NCBI GenBank assembly: GCA_030645615.1
Contig: JAUSNB010000012.1
Coordinates: 45,265 to 109,264, forward strand
Reading direction: 5' to 3'
Origin: Actinomycetota bacterium
Lineage (GTDB): Bacteria > Actinomycetota > Actinomycetes > S36-B12
DNA: 64,000 bases
This document shows, one piece after another, positions 1-7,197 of this stretch. A model generated the notes under the pieces. The model searched no databases. It was not told the origin of the DNA and saw only the letters and a list, made by a program, of their open reading frames with translations. The position numbers and the translations under genes are program-made. Each line of letters starts with the position of its first letter. Position 1 is the stretch's first letter.

Positions 1-118
1 CGCCGTGGCCACCCGGCCCTCCAAGTCGAGGCGCCATCCCCGTGTCGGCCCTCGCCGAGCGTTCGGCCTCGACCAGCAACTGCCCCGAGGAGCAGGGGTA
101 AGTCACTACTCTTCGGAC

Positions 119-1684
119 ATGACGGCGGCGGGCGAAGGAGTTCGGCTCGCCGAGCTGGTGGCCGCGCTGTCCCTCGCCACCGACCTGGGCTTGGGGCAGC
201 CACAGGAGCACGTCATCCGCCAGACCCTCATAGCCATGCGGGTCGCCGAGCTCGAAGGGTTGTCCGACGAGGAGCGCGTCGCGATCTTCTACGTCTCGCT
301 GCTCGCGTGGGTCGGGTGCGTCGCAGACGCCCACGAGATGGGCAAGTGGTTCGGCGATGACATGCAGGTGCGCGCCGACAGCTACCTGGTCGACATGACG
401 GGCGTACCGATGATGCGCTTCATGCTCGGGCACGTCGGGGGCGGCGGCTCCCCGGTCCAGCGTTTGACGATGATCGGGCGATTCCTGGCCGGCGGCTCGA
501 ACGAGGTGCGCGCGTCCATGGCCTCGCACTGCGAGGCCTCCGGTGACCTGTCGTTGCGGCTCGGGCTCGGCGCGGACGTACGCGACCCGCTGCAGCAGGC
601 GTTCGAGCGGTGGGACGGCAAGGGCTCGCCGGCCCGCCTCCATGGCGACGAGATCGCCCGCATCATGCGCATCGTCCACATCGCCAACGATGTCGAGATG
701 CTGCATCGCCTGGGCGGTGCCGACGCAGCATGCGAGATGCTGCGCTCGCGGCGCGGGACCGAGTTCGACCCAGCGCTGGTCGACGCCTTCTGCGGCAATG
801 CTGACGACGTGCTGGCCTCCCTCGGCGAGGCCGACGGCTGGGACGCCCTCATCAGCGGGCACGAGGGCCTTGACCGGAAGCTGACCGAGCCGGAACTGGA
901 CGTGGCGTTGGAGGCCTTCGCGGACTATGCGGATGTGAAGTCGCCGTACATGCTTGGGCACTCCCGCGGCGTGGCAGCGCTCGCGGCCGCTGCCGCAGGC
1001 ACCGTCGGGCTGCCGGGCGACGACGTCACGCTGGTACGACGTGCCGGACTGGTGCACGATGTCGGCACAATCGGAGTATCGGCCAGCATCCTGGACAAGC
1101 CCGGGCCACTGACCGTGGCAGAACGCGAGCGGATCCGCACCCACCCGTACCTGACCTCCCGCACCTTCTCCAGGCCTGCGGCGCTCGGCGCAATCGGGCA
1201 GCTCGCCGCACTGCACCACGAGCGCATGGACGGCTCCGGCTACCCGTCCGGGTTGACCGCCGAAGCATTGCCGATGACAGCCCGGGTGATCGCGGCCGCC
1301 GACGTCTACCACGCACTGCTCGAACCCCGGCCCTACCGCCCTCCCCTGTCACGCGAGCAGGCACGGGACCTGGTAAGTGCCGAGGTGACGGCGGGTCGCC
1401 TGGACGGCGATGCGGTTCGCGCAGTGCTGGACGCCGCCGGGCACCGGGTGCGACGGCGAACAGACCACCCTGCAGGGCTCACCGCCCGTGAGGTCGAGAT
1501 CCTCGTCCTGCTCGCCCGCGGCCGGACCAAGCAGCAGATCGCCCAGCAACTGAGCATCTCTGCCAAGACCGTCAACACCCACGCGGAGCACATCTACGGC
1601 AAGATCGGCGTGACGTCCCGGGGCGCCGCAGCGCTGTTCGCCATGCGACACGGTCTGGTGAGCGTCGCCGAGCTCGACAACTGA
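119..1684 (+). CDS. Tandem HD-GYP protein with C-terminal LuxR-type HTH
   Basis: A 521-residue protein ending in a LuxR/FixJ-type DNA-binding domain (about residues 453-505, with the LTAREVEILVLLARG signature). Before it is a canonical HD-GYP phosphodiesterase domain: HDVGTIG near residue 312 and HHERMDGSGYP near 365. An earlier stretch (WDGKGSPARLHGDEIARIM) resembles a degenerate second HD-GYP motif, so the architecture is probably degenerate HD-GYP, active HD-GYP, HTH. HD-GYP domains usually hydrolyse cyclic di-GMP or a related nucleotide; the fused HTH suggests that nucleotide turnover or binding is coupled to transcription. The ATG at 119 is preferred because upstream codons give low-complexity, Arg-rich sequence. 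The small operon starting at 1759 is a natural target candidate, which is inference only. Confidence 0.8.
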   Translation: MTAAGEGVRLAELVAALSLATDLGLGQPQEHVIRQTLIAMRVAELEGLSDEERVAIFYVSLLAWVGCVADAHEMGKWFGDDMQVRADSYLVDMTGVPMMRFMLGHVGGGGSPVQRLTMIGRFLAGGSNEVRASMASHCEASGDLSLRLGLGADVRDPLQQAFERWDGKGSPARLHGDEIARIMRIVHIANDVEMLHRLGGADAACEMLRSRRGTEFDPALVDAFCGNADDVLASLGEADGWDALISGHEGLDRKLTEPELDVALEAFADYADVKSPYMLGHSRGVAALAAAAAGTVGLPGDDVTLVRRAGLVHDVGTIGVSASILDKPGPLTVAERERIRTHPYLTSRTFSRPAALGAIGQLAALHHERMDGSGYPSGLTAEALPMTARVIAAADVYHALLEPRPYRPPLSREQARDLVSAEVTAGRLDGDAVRAVLDAAGHRVRRRTDHPAGLTAREVEILVLLARGRTKQQIAQQLSISAKTVNTHAEHIYGKIGVTSRGAAALFAMRHGLVSVAELDN

Positions 1685-1758
1685 GCTCGCCGACTGAGCT
1701 CGAAAGATCGGGCGAACGCCCGACGCGGCCACCGTCGAGTTCCGCGTACAAAGACGGC

Positions 1759-2178
1759 ATGACTGCCAGCGCACCGCCGGACCACCCCGCGACACCGCCC
1801 TGGTCCGTCGGTGGCCTCCTCCTCGAGGCTCTCGCCGTCCGCGACTTCAAGCGGATGGCGGACTGCTTCACCCCCGCGGCCACCATGCGGGCGCTGATCC
1901 CGCCCGGCCTGAGCGAGTGCGAGGGCGCCCCCCAGATCGTCGACAGCATCCGCGGTTGGTTCGGGGGCGCCGAGGAGTTCGAGGTCCTCGACGGCACCGT
2001 GGGTGAGGTCGGCGGCCGGGTGCATGTGTCCTGGCGCCTGCGGATGCGCCCGACACCGTGGGGCGACGACAGCTGGCACGTCATCGAGCAGCAGGCCTAC
2101 CTACGCGCCGGCCAACGGATCGACTCCATCGACCTGCTCTGCTCAGGTTTCCAGCCCGACCCCCGCAACCCCTCCTGA
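1759..2178 (+). CDS. NTF2-like (SnoaL-type) small protein
   Basis: A 139-residue soluble protein. The pattern of an N-terminal helix (GGLLLEALAVRDFKRMADCF), a phrase like TPAATMRALIPP, and a C-terminal sheet with WHVIEQQAYLRAGQRI fits the NTF2-like/SnoaL cone fold, used by small isomerases, hydratases or ligand-binding proteins. It starts 75 bases after the HD-GYP/LuxR gene and is followed after 13 bases by the DsrE-like gene, so it is probably the first gene of the operon running to 4061. No catalytic residue set can be assigned from sequence alone; substrate unknown. Confidence 0.55.
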   Translation: MTASAPPDHPATPPWSVGGLLLEALAVRDFKRMADCFTPAATMRALIPPGLSECEGAPQIVDSIRGWFGGAEEFEVLDGTVGEVGGRVHVSWRLRMRPTPWGDDSWHVIEQQAYLRAGQRIDSIDLLCSGFQPDPRNPS

Positions 2179-2191
2179 AAGGACACCCCTC

Positions 2192-2554
2192 ATGGGCAAC
2201 AAGGCCGCTATCAGCCTCACCACCGGGCTCGAAGACTCCGAGAAGGTCACGATTGCGCTGCTCGTCGCTGTCGGGGCCGCCGAGAGCGGACGGCCCACCG
2301 TCATGTTCCTCACCAAGGAGGCCGTCCGCCTGGCGTTGGCAGGCACGACGGTCGGCGTGGCCTGTGAGGGCTGCCCGAGCCTGCCCGACCTGATGAGGCG
2401 GTACGAGGCGGCAGGCGGCGAATTGCTCGTCTGCCCTGTCTGCTTCAACGCCAAGCACCTCGACCCCGACGGCATGATCTCCAACGCCACGCTCGGAGGC
2501 TCCGTCCAGCTCTGGGAATGGATCGGCGACGGCGCCACCACCTTCAGTTTCTGA
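2192..2554 (+). CDS. DsrE/DsrF-like sulfur-relay-type protein
   Basis: A 120-residue protein with the flavodoxin-like DsrE/DsrF/YchN pattern: an N-terminal beta strand, TGLEDSEKVTIALLVAVGAAESG, then VMFLTKEAVRLAL. Two cysteine pairs are conspicuous: CEGCP near residue 60 and CPVCFNAK near residue 84, in the loops where family members carry sulfur-accepting cysteines. The family transfers persulfide sulfur or acts as a peroxiredoxin-like partner. The ATG at 2192 follows CTGAAAGGACACC, a usable ribosome site. It sits between an NTF2-like gene and an unknown gene followed by an ArsM-like methyltransferase, suggesting thiol or metalloid chemistry, but this is inference. Confidence 0.7.
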   Translation: MGNKAAISLTTGLEDSEKVTIALLVAVGAAESGRPTVMFLTKEAVRLALAGTTVGVACEGCPSLPDLMRRYEAAGGELLVCPVCFNAKHLDPDGMISNATLGGSVQLWEWIGDGATTFSF

Positions 2555-2569
2555 CGGGAGAACAGCACC

Positions 2570-3289
2570 GTGCTCGACGTGGCCAGCCCGTTGCCCGACC
2601 TGCCCGAGCGGCAGGGCGGGCCGCCGTGGCCCGGCTACGAGTACGTCAAGGGCTGGGGCGTCTTCACCCTTCCCTTCGCGTCCGGGCACGTCCTGGCGCT
2701 GCGCGTGTTCCCCGAGGACGGCTTCTCGTCGTACCGGACACTGTGGCACCGCGACCCGCAACGTCGATGGTCCATCCACGTCGACGGCCAGCACCTAGAG
2801 ACGGCCGGCCCCCGCTACTTGGGCCCGGCATGCGCGCACGTCGGCCACGCCCGGATCCGGCTTGAGTGGACCGCATCCGCCTCGCTTCGCGTGACCGTGG
2901 ACGAGCCGGAGCTGGACTGGACCCTGACCGCCCGCCAGACCCCGATCCGGCGCGTCATAAACGCGATCAGCCCCCGGATGCCGCTGAGCACGTGGCGGTC
3001 CCCGCGGCTCGTCCGGGCCCGCGAGGTCATGGCACAGCGCGCGCTCGGCCTAGGCCAGATCCGGATGTCCAGGACGATGCCCAGCGGCCACGAGGGAATC
3101 CTGATGCCGGAGCGGATGTACTTCATCGACGAAGCCACCGCCGTCCTCGACGGAATCGATCTCGGCGGCGCGACACGCGCGAACCCGAACCCGGACATGG
3201 GCGCGATTCCGCTCCCCGCCCTCGGCGTGCTTGCCATCGGGCAAGGCGTGTGGCAGATCCCCAACAACAAAGGAGCCCAGCATGGCTGA
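2570..3289 (+). CDS. Hypothetical protein (239 aa), no recognised family
   Basis: I do not recognise this 239-residue protein. It starts with GTG 15 bases after the DsrE-like gene and overlaps the start of the methyltransferase by 8 bases, so it belongs to the same transcript. It is soluble, rich in Trp, Pro and Arg, with no signal peptide or membrane segment. The first half is rich in likely beta strands (WGVFTLPFASGHVLALRVFP, RRWSIHVDGQHLETAGP), recalling a lipocalin or carotenoid-hydratase-like beta-barrel, but this is a weak impression. The translational coupling argues that it works with the methyltransferase. Confidence 0.6.
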   Translation: MLDVASPLPDLPERQGGPPWPGYEYVKGWGVFTLPFASGHVLALRVFPEDGFSSYRTLWHRDPQRRWSIHVDGQHLETAGPRYLGPACAHVGHARIRLEWTASASLRVTVDEPELDWTLTARQTPIRRVINAISPRMPLSTWRSPRLVRAREVMAQRALGLGQIRMSRTMPSGHEGILMPERMYFIDEATAVLDGIDLGGATRANPNPDMGAIPLPALGVLAIGQGVWQIPNNKGAQHG

Positions 3290-4061
3290 GACCACGCAAC
3301 TCGACACCGCCGACCTCGAGCGTCGGGTCAAGGACGTCTACCGTCACGTGGCCGAGCACCCCGACGAGCAGTACCACTTCGAGATGGGCCGCCCCCTGGC
3401 CGAACGGCTCGGCTACCCCACCGCGCTCCTCGACGCGATTCCCGCTGACTCGCTGGCGTCGTTCGCCGGAGTCGGGTACTACCTCGACCTCCTCGGCGAC
3501 ATCACCGGGCAGCGGGTTCTCGACCTCGGCAGCGGCTCAGGAACCGATTCCTTCGCCGCCGCGCACCTGGTCGGGCCCAGCGGCTCCGTCACCGGGGTCG
3601 ACATGACCCCGGAACAACTCGCGAAGGCCGAGCAGCTGCGAGCCGGCGCGGATGTCGCCACGGTCCGCTTCGTCGAGGGATACATCGAGCACCCGCCGGT
3701 CCCCAACGGAGCCTTCGACGCGGTCGTGTCCAACGGGGTGATCAACCTGTCGGCCAACAAGCCCGCCGTCTTCGAGGAGGTAGCACGGGCCCTGGTCCCC
3801 GGAGGCAGGCTCGCCCTGTCCGACATCGTCACCGAACGCCCCCTGACACAGGCCATCGTGTGCAGTGCCGAACTGTGGGCCGCCTGCATCGGCGGTGCGG
3901 CCCAGGTGGACGACTACATCGCCGCGATCGAAGCCGCCGGACTGCGAGTGCAGCAGGTCCGCGACAATCCGGCCTACGCGTTCCTGTCCGACTCCGCGCA
4001 GGGCGCCACCTGGACATACGGCGTCAAGAGCATCTCACTGCTCGCCGTCAAGCCGACCTGA
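3282..4061 (+). CDS. Class I SAM methyltransferase, ArsM-like but lacking two cysteines
   Basis: A 259-residue methyltransferase with motif I VLDLGSGSGTDSF near residue 82, motif II GSVTGVDMTPEQLAKA, and a C-terminal LSDIVTERPL plus WAACIGGA. The layout is that of arsenite methyltransferase ArsM. However, where ArsM has Cys in LGLGCGNP and SNCVINL, this protein has GVGYYLD and SNGVINL; only the Cys of the CIGGA segment remains. Arsenite binding by three thiolates is therefore unlikely, and another soft nucleophile (thiol, selenium or an organic substrate) is more plausible. The ATG at 3282 has AAAGGAG 8 bases upstream. It is the last gene of the operon starting at 1759. Confidence 0.75.
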   Translation: MAETTQLDTADLERRVKDVYRHVAEHPDEQYHFEMGRPLAERLGYPTALLDAIPADSLASFAGVGYYLDLLGDITGQRVLDLGSGSGTDSFAAAHLVGPSGSVTGVDMTPEQLAKAEQLRAGADVATVRFVEGYIEHPPVPNGAFDAVVSNGVINLSANKPAVFEEVARALVPGGRLALSDIVTERPLTQAIVCSAELWAACIGGAAQVDDYIAAIEAAGLRVQQVRDNPAYAFLSDSAQGATWTYGVKSISLLAVKPT

Positions 4062-4680
4062 CAGAGGTCGGGTCTGCCCCCGCTTTGGTCCAGGAGTCAA
4101 CCAAAGTCTGGGCAGACCCAGGCGGCAACATGCCCGGCTGCGGGCCGCGCGACATACGGGACTGAACACAGTGATCGACAACGCCGGCATCCATGGTGAG
4201 CAGGGATCGTCAACCCACGGATTGCGCGTCCGCAGTTTCAAGGCGTTCGTGCCCTCCATGGGCGCATCAGCGGCACCCGGGAAAGGGCGAGTGGCGATAT
4301 CCGCACCGCCAGCGATCGCCGACGACGCATCACCGTTGTCCGTGGCCATGAATAAGAACCCACTGTTGGCCGCGTAGATGTACCCACTGGTGGCCATCTG
4401 ACGGTCCCCGCCCTGCACGGCTGATCGAGTCGTTGCCGTGTTCGAGGGCCGGGACTGTCAGGATTTCGGTGTAGCTGTTGCATTGACGGATCGGCGCTGG
4501 GTCGTGACGTCACGGGAACAGGGTGGGATTCTCTGCGACAGCTGGGAGCTTGCCCTGCTTCCGTCTCGGATTGCCCGGTGGACCGGTCCGTAGATCGAAG
4601 CGGCAAGGGCCTTCCGAACGCGACGTCGATCAGTCGCCGACGCTGCGTGCTGATCGACGTGCGTCATCGGCACCGATACG
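4062..4680. other. Gene-poor spacer with weak repeat similarity
   Basis: I see no convincing gene in this roughly 600-base stretch. Bases 4218-4290 resemble, with many changes, the start of the repeat copies near 16.9 and 58.7 kb (ACGGATT, then CGCGTCCGCAGTTT, GCCC..CATGGG). This suggests an old decayed copy. The open frames here are arginine- and serine-rich and look like chance translations. Confidence 0.4.
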
Positions 4681-4720
4681 GTCGGGGCGGGCTCATCTTG
4701 CAGGATGACCCGCCCCGACT
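4681..4720 (-). terminator. Hairpin after the RTX-like gene
   Basis: A long GC-rich stem: GTCGGGGCGGGCTCAT at 4681-4696 pairs with ATGACCCGCCCCGACT at 4705-4720 with one or two mismatches around an 8-base loop. It lies 15 bases past the stop codon of the minus-strand gene ending at 4735. There is no clear U-tract, which is common for actinobacterial terminators. Confidence 0.65.
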
Positions 4721-4734
4721 GTCACTCGTTGCAG

Positions 4735-5283
4735 TTAGTCGTCGCTGTCGTTCTCGTCGGCGTCGTCGTCGTTCTCATCATCGTTCTCGTCCTCGTCGTC
4801 ATCGCCGTCGTCGTCGAAGTCGTCGAGGTCGTCGTCGTCATCGTCGTCGAAGTCGTCGCCGTGGCCACCGACCAGATCGTCGTCGTCGTCGCCGCCATCG
4901 AGGTCGTCGTCGCCGTCGTCGCCGTCGAGGTAGTCCTGGCCGAGGCCCCCCAGGAGCATGTCGTTTCCGGACCGGCCGTGGATCCGGTCGTTGCCGCCGT
5001 TGCCATAGATCGTGTCGTCTCCTGAGCTTCCGCAGACCAGGTCACGACCGGCGCCGGCCCACACGGTGTGCTTGCCGCGTCCGGTGATCACGATGACGTC
5101 GGAGTCAGCCGTTCCCTTGATGCGCAACGCACCCGAGACGATCGTCGCGGTCTTGCCCATGCAGGTCGGCAACGGGGTCGCCTGCGCAGGCGAACTGAAT
5201 GCGAACGCGGGCACGAACAACAGTGAGGGCACGCTCGCCAAGGCGAGTCGGGCAACTGCTGTGCGTCGACGTCTGGATTTCAT
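4735..5283 (-). CDS. Secreted RTX-repeat (hemolysin-type Ca-binding) protein with Asp-rich tail
   Basis: A 182-residue exported protein. Residues 1-35 form a Sec signal peptide (Arg-rich start, hydrophobic core, SPAQA cleavage-like site). Residues about 55-125 hold GGxGxDxxx calcium-binding nonapeptides (GNGGNDRIH, GRSGNDMLL, GGLGQDYLD). The last 60 or so residues are almost only Asp with some Gly, Glu and Asn. Two cysteines flank the early RTX part. The ATG at 5283 is chosen because GGAGG lies 6 bases upstream; an ATG 12 bases earlier has no such site. RTX repeats fold on binding extracellular Ca2+; the acidic tail may bind more calcium or other cations at the surface. Confidence 0.8.
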   Translation of the reverse strand: MKSRRRRTAVARLALASVPSLLFVPAFAFSSPAQATPLPTCMGKTATIVSGALRIKGTADSDVIVITGRGKHTVWAGAGRDLVCGSSGDDTIYGNGGNDRIHGRSGNDMLLGGLGQDYLDGDDGDDDLDGGDDDDDLVGGHGDDFDDDDDDDLDDFDDDGDDDEDENDDENDDDADENDSDD

Positions 5284-5343
5284 GACAACCTCCATGGTTA
5301 GCCGTGCCTGTGCTTAGTCAGGTCTGCCCTTTCAGTATTGCCA

Positions 5344-5369
5344 TGCAGTCCCCAAAACGGGGACATGCA
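5344..5369. promoter_or_regulatory. Inverted repeat upstream of the RTX-like gene
   Basis: GTCCCC at 5348-5353 and GGGGAC at 5359-5364 form a perfect 6-base inverted repeat with a 5-base centre, extended by TGCA on both sides with one offset base. It lies about 65 bases upstream of the ATG at 5283, where an operator or promoter hairpin would be expected. The binding protein is unknown. Confidence 0.4.
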
Positions 5370-5603
5370 GAGGTTAAGAACGGGCAAGGTCTTCACGTCT
5401 GATCGAAACCCGCCCTTGACATGATCGAACTACACGATCGCAGTGCGGGCTGCTCGCGTTGGGCCTATCACGAACCCTGTTGGCGGTGCGCGGTAGCGGC
5501 CACAATCGGCGTATCGCACCCTACGGGCGCTGCCGAGCGGGAAGATCGCCTTGGTACGCGACGGCAGGCGAATGGCTCTCGCCGTCGCGATGCAGTCCGC
5601 TGA

Positions 5604-5664
5604 CACCGTAGGTTGAAAGAGAAGGGGCCACCGCCCCGAGCATGAATGGGCCATGTAAGGGCCA
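5604..5664 (+). repeat. Deleted copy of the att-like repeat (arm part only)
   Basis: This short stretch joins ACCGTAGGTTGAAAGAG, the left part of the repeat family seen at 17.07 and 58.85 kb, directly to the right-arm sequence GGGGCCACCGCCCCGAGCATGAATGGGCCATGTAAGGGCC, also seen at 18.8 and 41.25 kb. The tRNA-like core is missing, so it looks like an internal deletion product. The rest of the 5370-5772 spacer has no convincing gene. Confidence 0.65.
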
Positions 5665-5772
5665 GTCGGAACTGTCCGGGCCGGGGCTACGAACGAATTG
5701 CCCAACACGTTCCTGCCGTGATTCATCTGGTTCGCTTCACAGCCTCATCCAGTGCTGAATCGAGTCCTGGGC

Positions 5773-7197
5773 TTAGGTCGCACTGTCCACGTCGGCAGCG
5801 CTCGTGGCACGCAGGTGAACGGTCGGCAGACGCAGCGACAGCAGGACTGCGCCGGCCATCACGAGTGCAGCGGCCAGGAAGGTGACCTGGGTCGCGCTGG
5901 CCAACGACTCTGCCGAGGGTGTGTGGCCGGCGCTTGAGCCAGGTCCAGCGGTCAGGGCCAGCCCCCAGACCAGACCGAATGCGGTCGCCCCGAACGTGCT
6001 GCCCAGTGACCGGGCAAGTGACGCGGTGCTCGTCACGACGCCGATGTCCCGCGGCGCCACCGCGCTCTGCGCGGCCACCGTGAGCACGGGGATGATGGCG
6101 CCCAACCCGGCCCCGACGAGGCTGAGGCCCACCGCTGCCCATGCATAAGGCGTGTCCACGCCGAGGCGGGACAGCATGAGCAGTCCGAGCGTGGCAGTGA
6201 TGGTTCCGGCGATCGGGTAGGCCCGGTAGGTGCCCGTGCGACTGATCAGGCGCCCGACGAGCACGGAGGCGATCAGCGTGCCGACGACGAACGGCAGCAG
6301 CTGCATCCCGGACGCGGCAGGTGTCGCGCCAAGGACTCCCTGCAAGTAGGCGGGGGCGTAGACGATGGTGCCCAGGGTGACGAGCCCGACGATTAGCCCG
6401 AGGCTTGCGGTGATGCGCACCACCGGGTGGTTGACGACTCGAAGAGGCAGGAGCGGCTCCACCGACCGCTGTTCGACCCGGAGCAGGGCGAGCGTGGCCA
6501 GGAGGCCCACCCCGACGAGCGTGAACGTGCTGACCGCCAGCCATCCGCTCGCGGGGTCTGCGCTCAGGAGGCCAAGCATCACGCCACCGACGGCGACGAC
6601 CAGGAGCAGTGCCCCGAGCCAGTCGACGCGACCGGCACCGGTCGGCCGCGGCAGGCGCAGCGCCACTGTGATCGCGAGCAGGGCGAGCAGTCCCAGGGGG
6701 ATGTTGAGGTAGAAGATCCAGCGCCAGGATGCGGCCTGGGTGAGAGCGCCGCCCACGACGGGACCCAGCACGCTCGCCAGGCCGAAGGCCGCGCCGAACA
6801 GGCCCACGAAACGACCGCGCTCGCGCGGGCTCACCAGGTCGGCGACCGCAGCGAACACCAGGACGACCATGCCGCCGCCCCCCACGCCCTGGAGCGCGCG
6901 CGCGGCGACAAGCCCCACGATGTCCGACGCGAACCCCGCCCACAGCGAGCCCGCAACGAACACGACCACGGCAGCTTGCAGCAGCGGTCGGCGGCCATGC
7001 AGGTCGGAGAGCTTGCCCCATACCGGGGTGCTCACCGTGGCGGTGAGCAGGTAGGCGGACATCACCCAGCTGAGCGCGGCGCTAGTGCCCAGTTCTGCGC
7101 TGATGGTCGGCAGTGCGGTCGCCACGGCAGTCTGGTCGAGGGCTGCGAGCAGCAGGCAGAGCAGCAGCGCGCCCAGAGCGGTGGAGCGGCTCCTCAT
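5773..7197 (-). CDS. MFS transporter, DHA2 (EmrB/QacA) type, in haem operon
   Basis: A 474-residue integral membrane protein with the 14-helix DHA2 layout: LDQTAVATALPTISAELG in helix 1 (motif D1-like), GKLSDLHGRRPLL (motif A) in loop 2-3, and motif C-like GPVVGGALTQ. Family members are proton-driven drug or metabolite exporters. Its ATG overlaps the stop of hemC-hemD by four bases (ATGA), so it is co-translated with haem genes. Export of porphyrin intermediates or haem is a reasonable inference, but the substrate cannot be read from sequence. Confidence 0.85.
   Translation of the reverse strand: MRSRSTALGALLLCLLLAALDQTAVATALPTISAELGTSAALSWVMSAYLLTATVSTPVWGKLSDLHGRRPLLQAAVVVFVAGSLWAGFASDIVGLVAARALQGVGGGGMVVLVFAAVADLVSPRERGRFVGLFGAAFGLASVLGPVVGGALTQAASWRWIFYLNIPLGLLALLAITVALRLPRPTGAGRVDWLGALLLVVAVGGVMLGLLSADPASGWLAVSTFTLVGVGLLATLALLRVEQRSVEPLLPLRVVNHPVVRITASLGLIVGLVTLGTIVYAPAYLQGVLGATPAASGMQLLPFVVGTLIASVLVGRLISRTGTYRAYPIAGTITATLGLLMLSRLGVDTPYAWAAVGLSLVGAGLGAIIPVLTVAAQSAVAPRDIGVVTSTASLARSLGSTFGATAFGLVWGLALTAGPGSSAGHTPSAESLASATQVTFLAAALVMAGAVLLSLRLPTVHLRATSAADVDSAT

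Noticed and set aside
4238..4673. Small minus-strand genes in the 4.1-4.7 kb spacer
   Set aside because: No ribosome sites, low-complexity composition, and part of the stretch looks like a decayed repeat copy.
4735..5000. CRISPR-like array
   Set aside because: The repetition is of 3-base codons (GTC/GTCGTC), without spacers or constant repeat length.
4722..5045. Thr- and Val-rich proteins or a microsatellite array opposite the RTX gene
   Set aside because: They are other frames of the Asp-codon run. The frame with signal peptide, RTX motifs and a good ribosome site explains the DNA.
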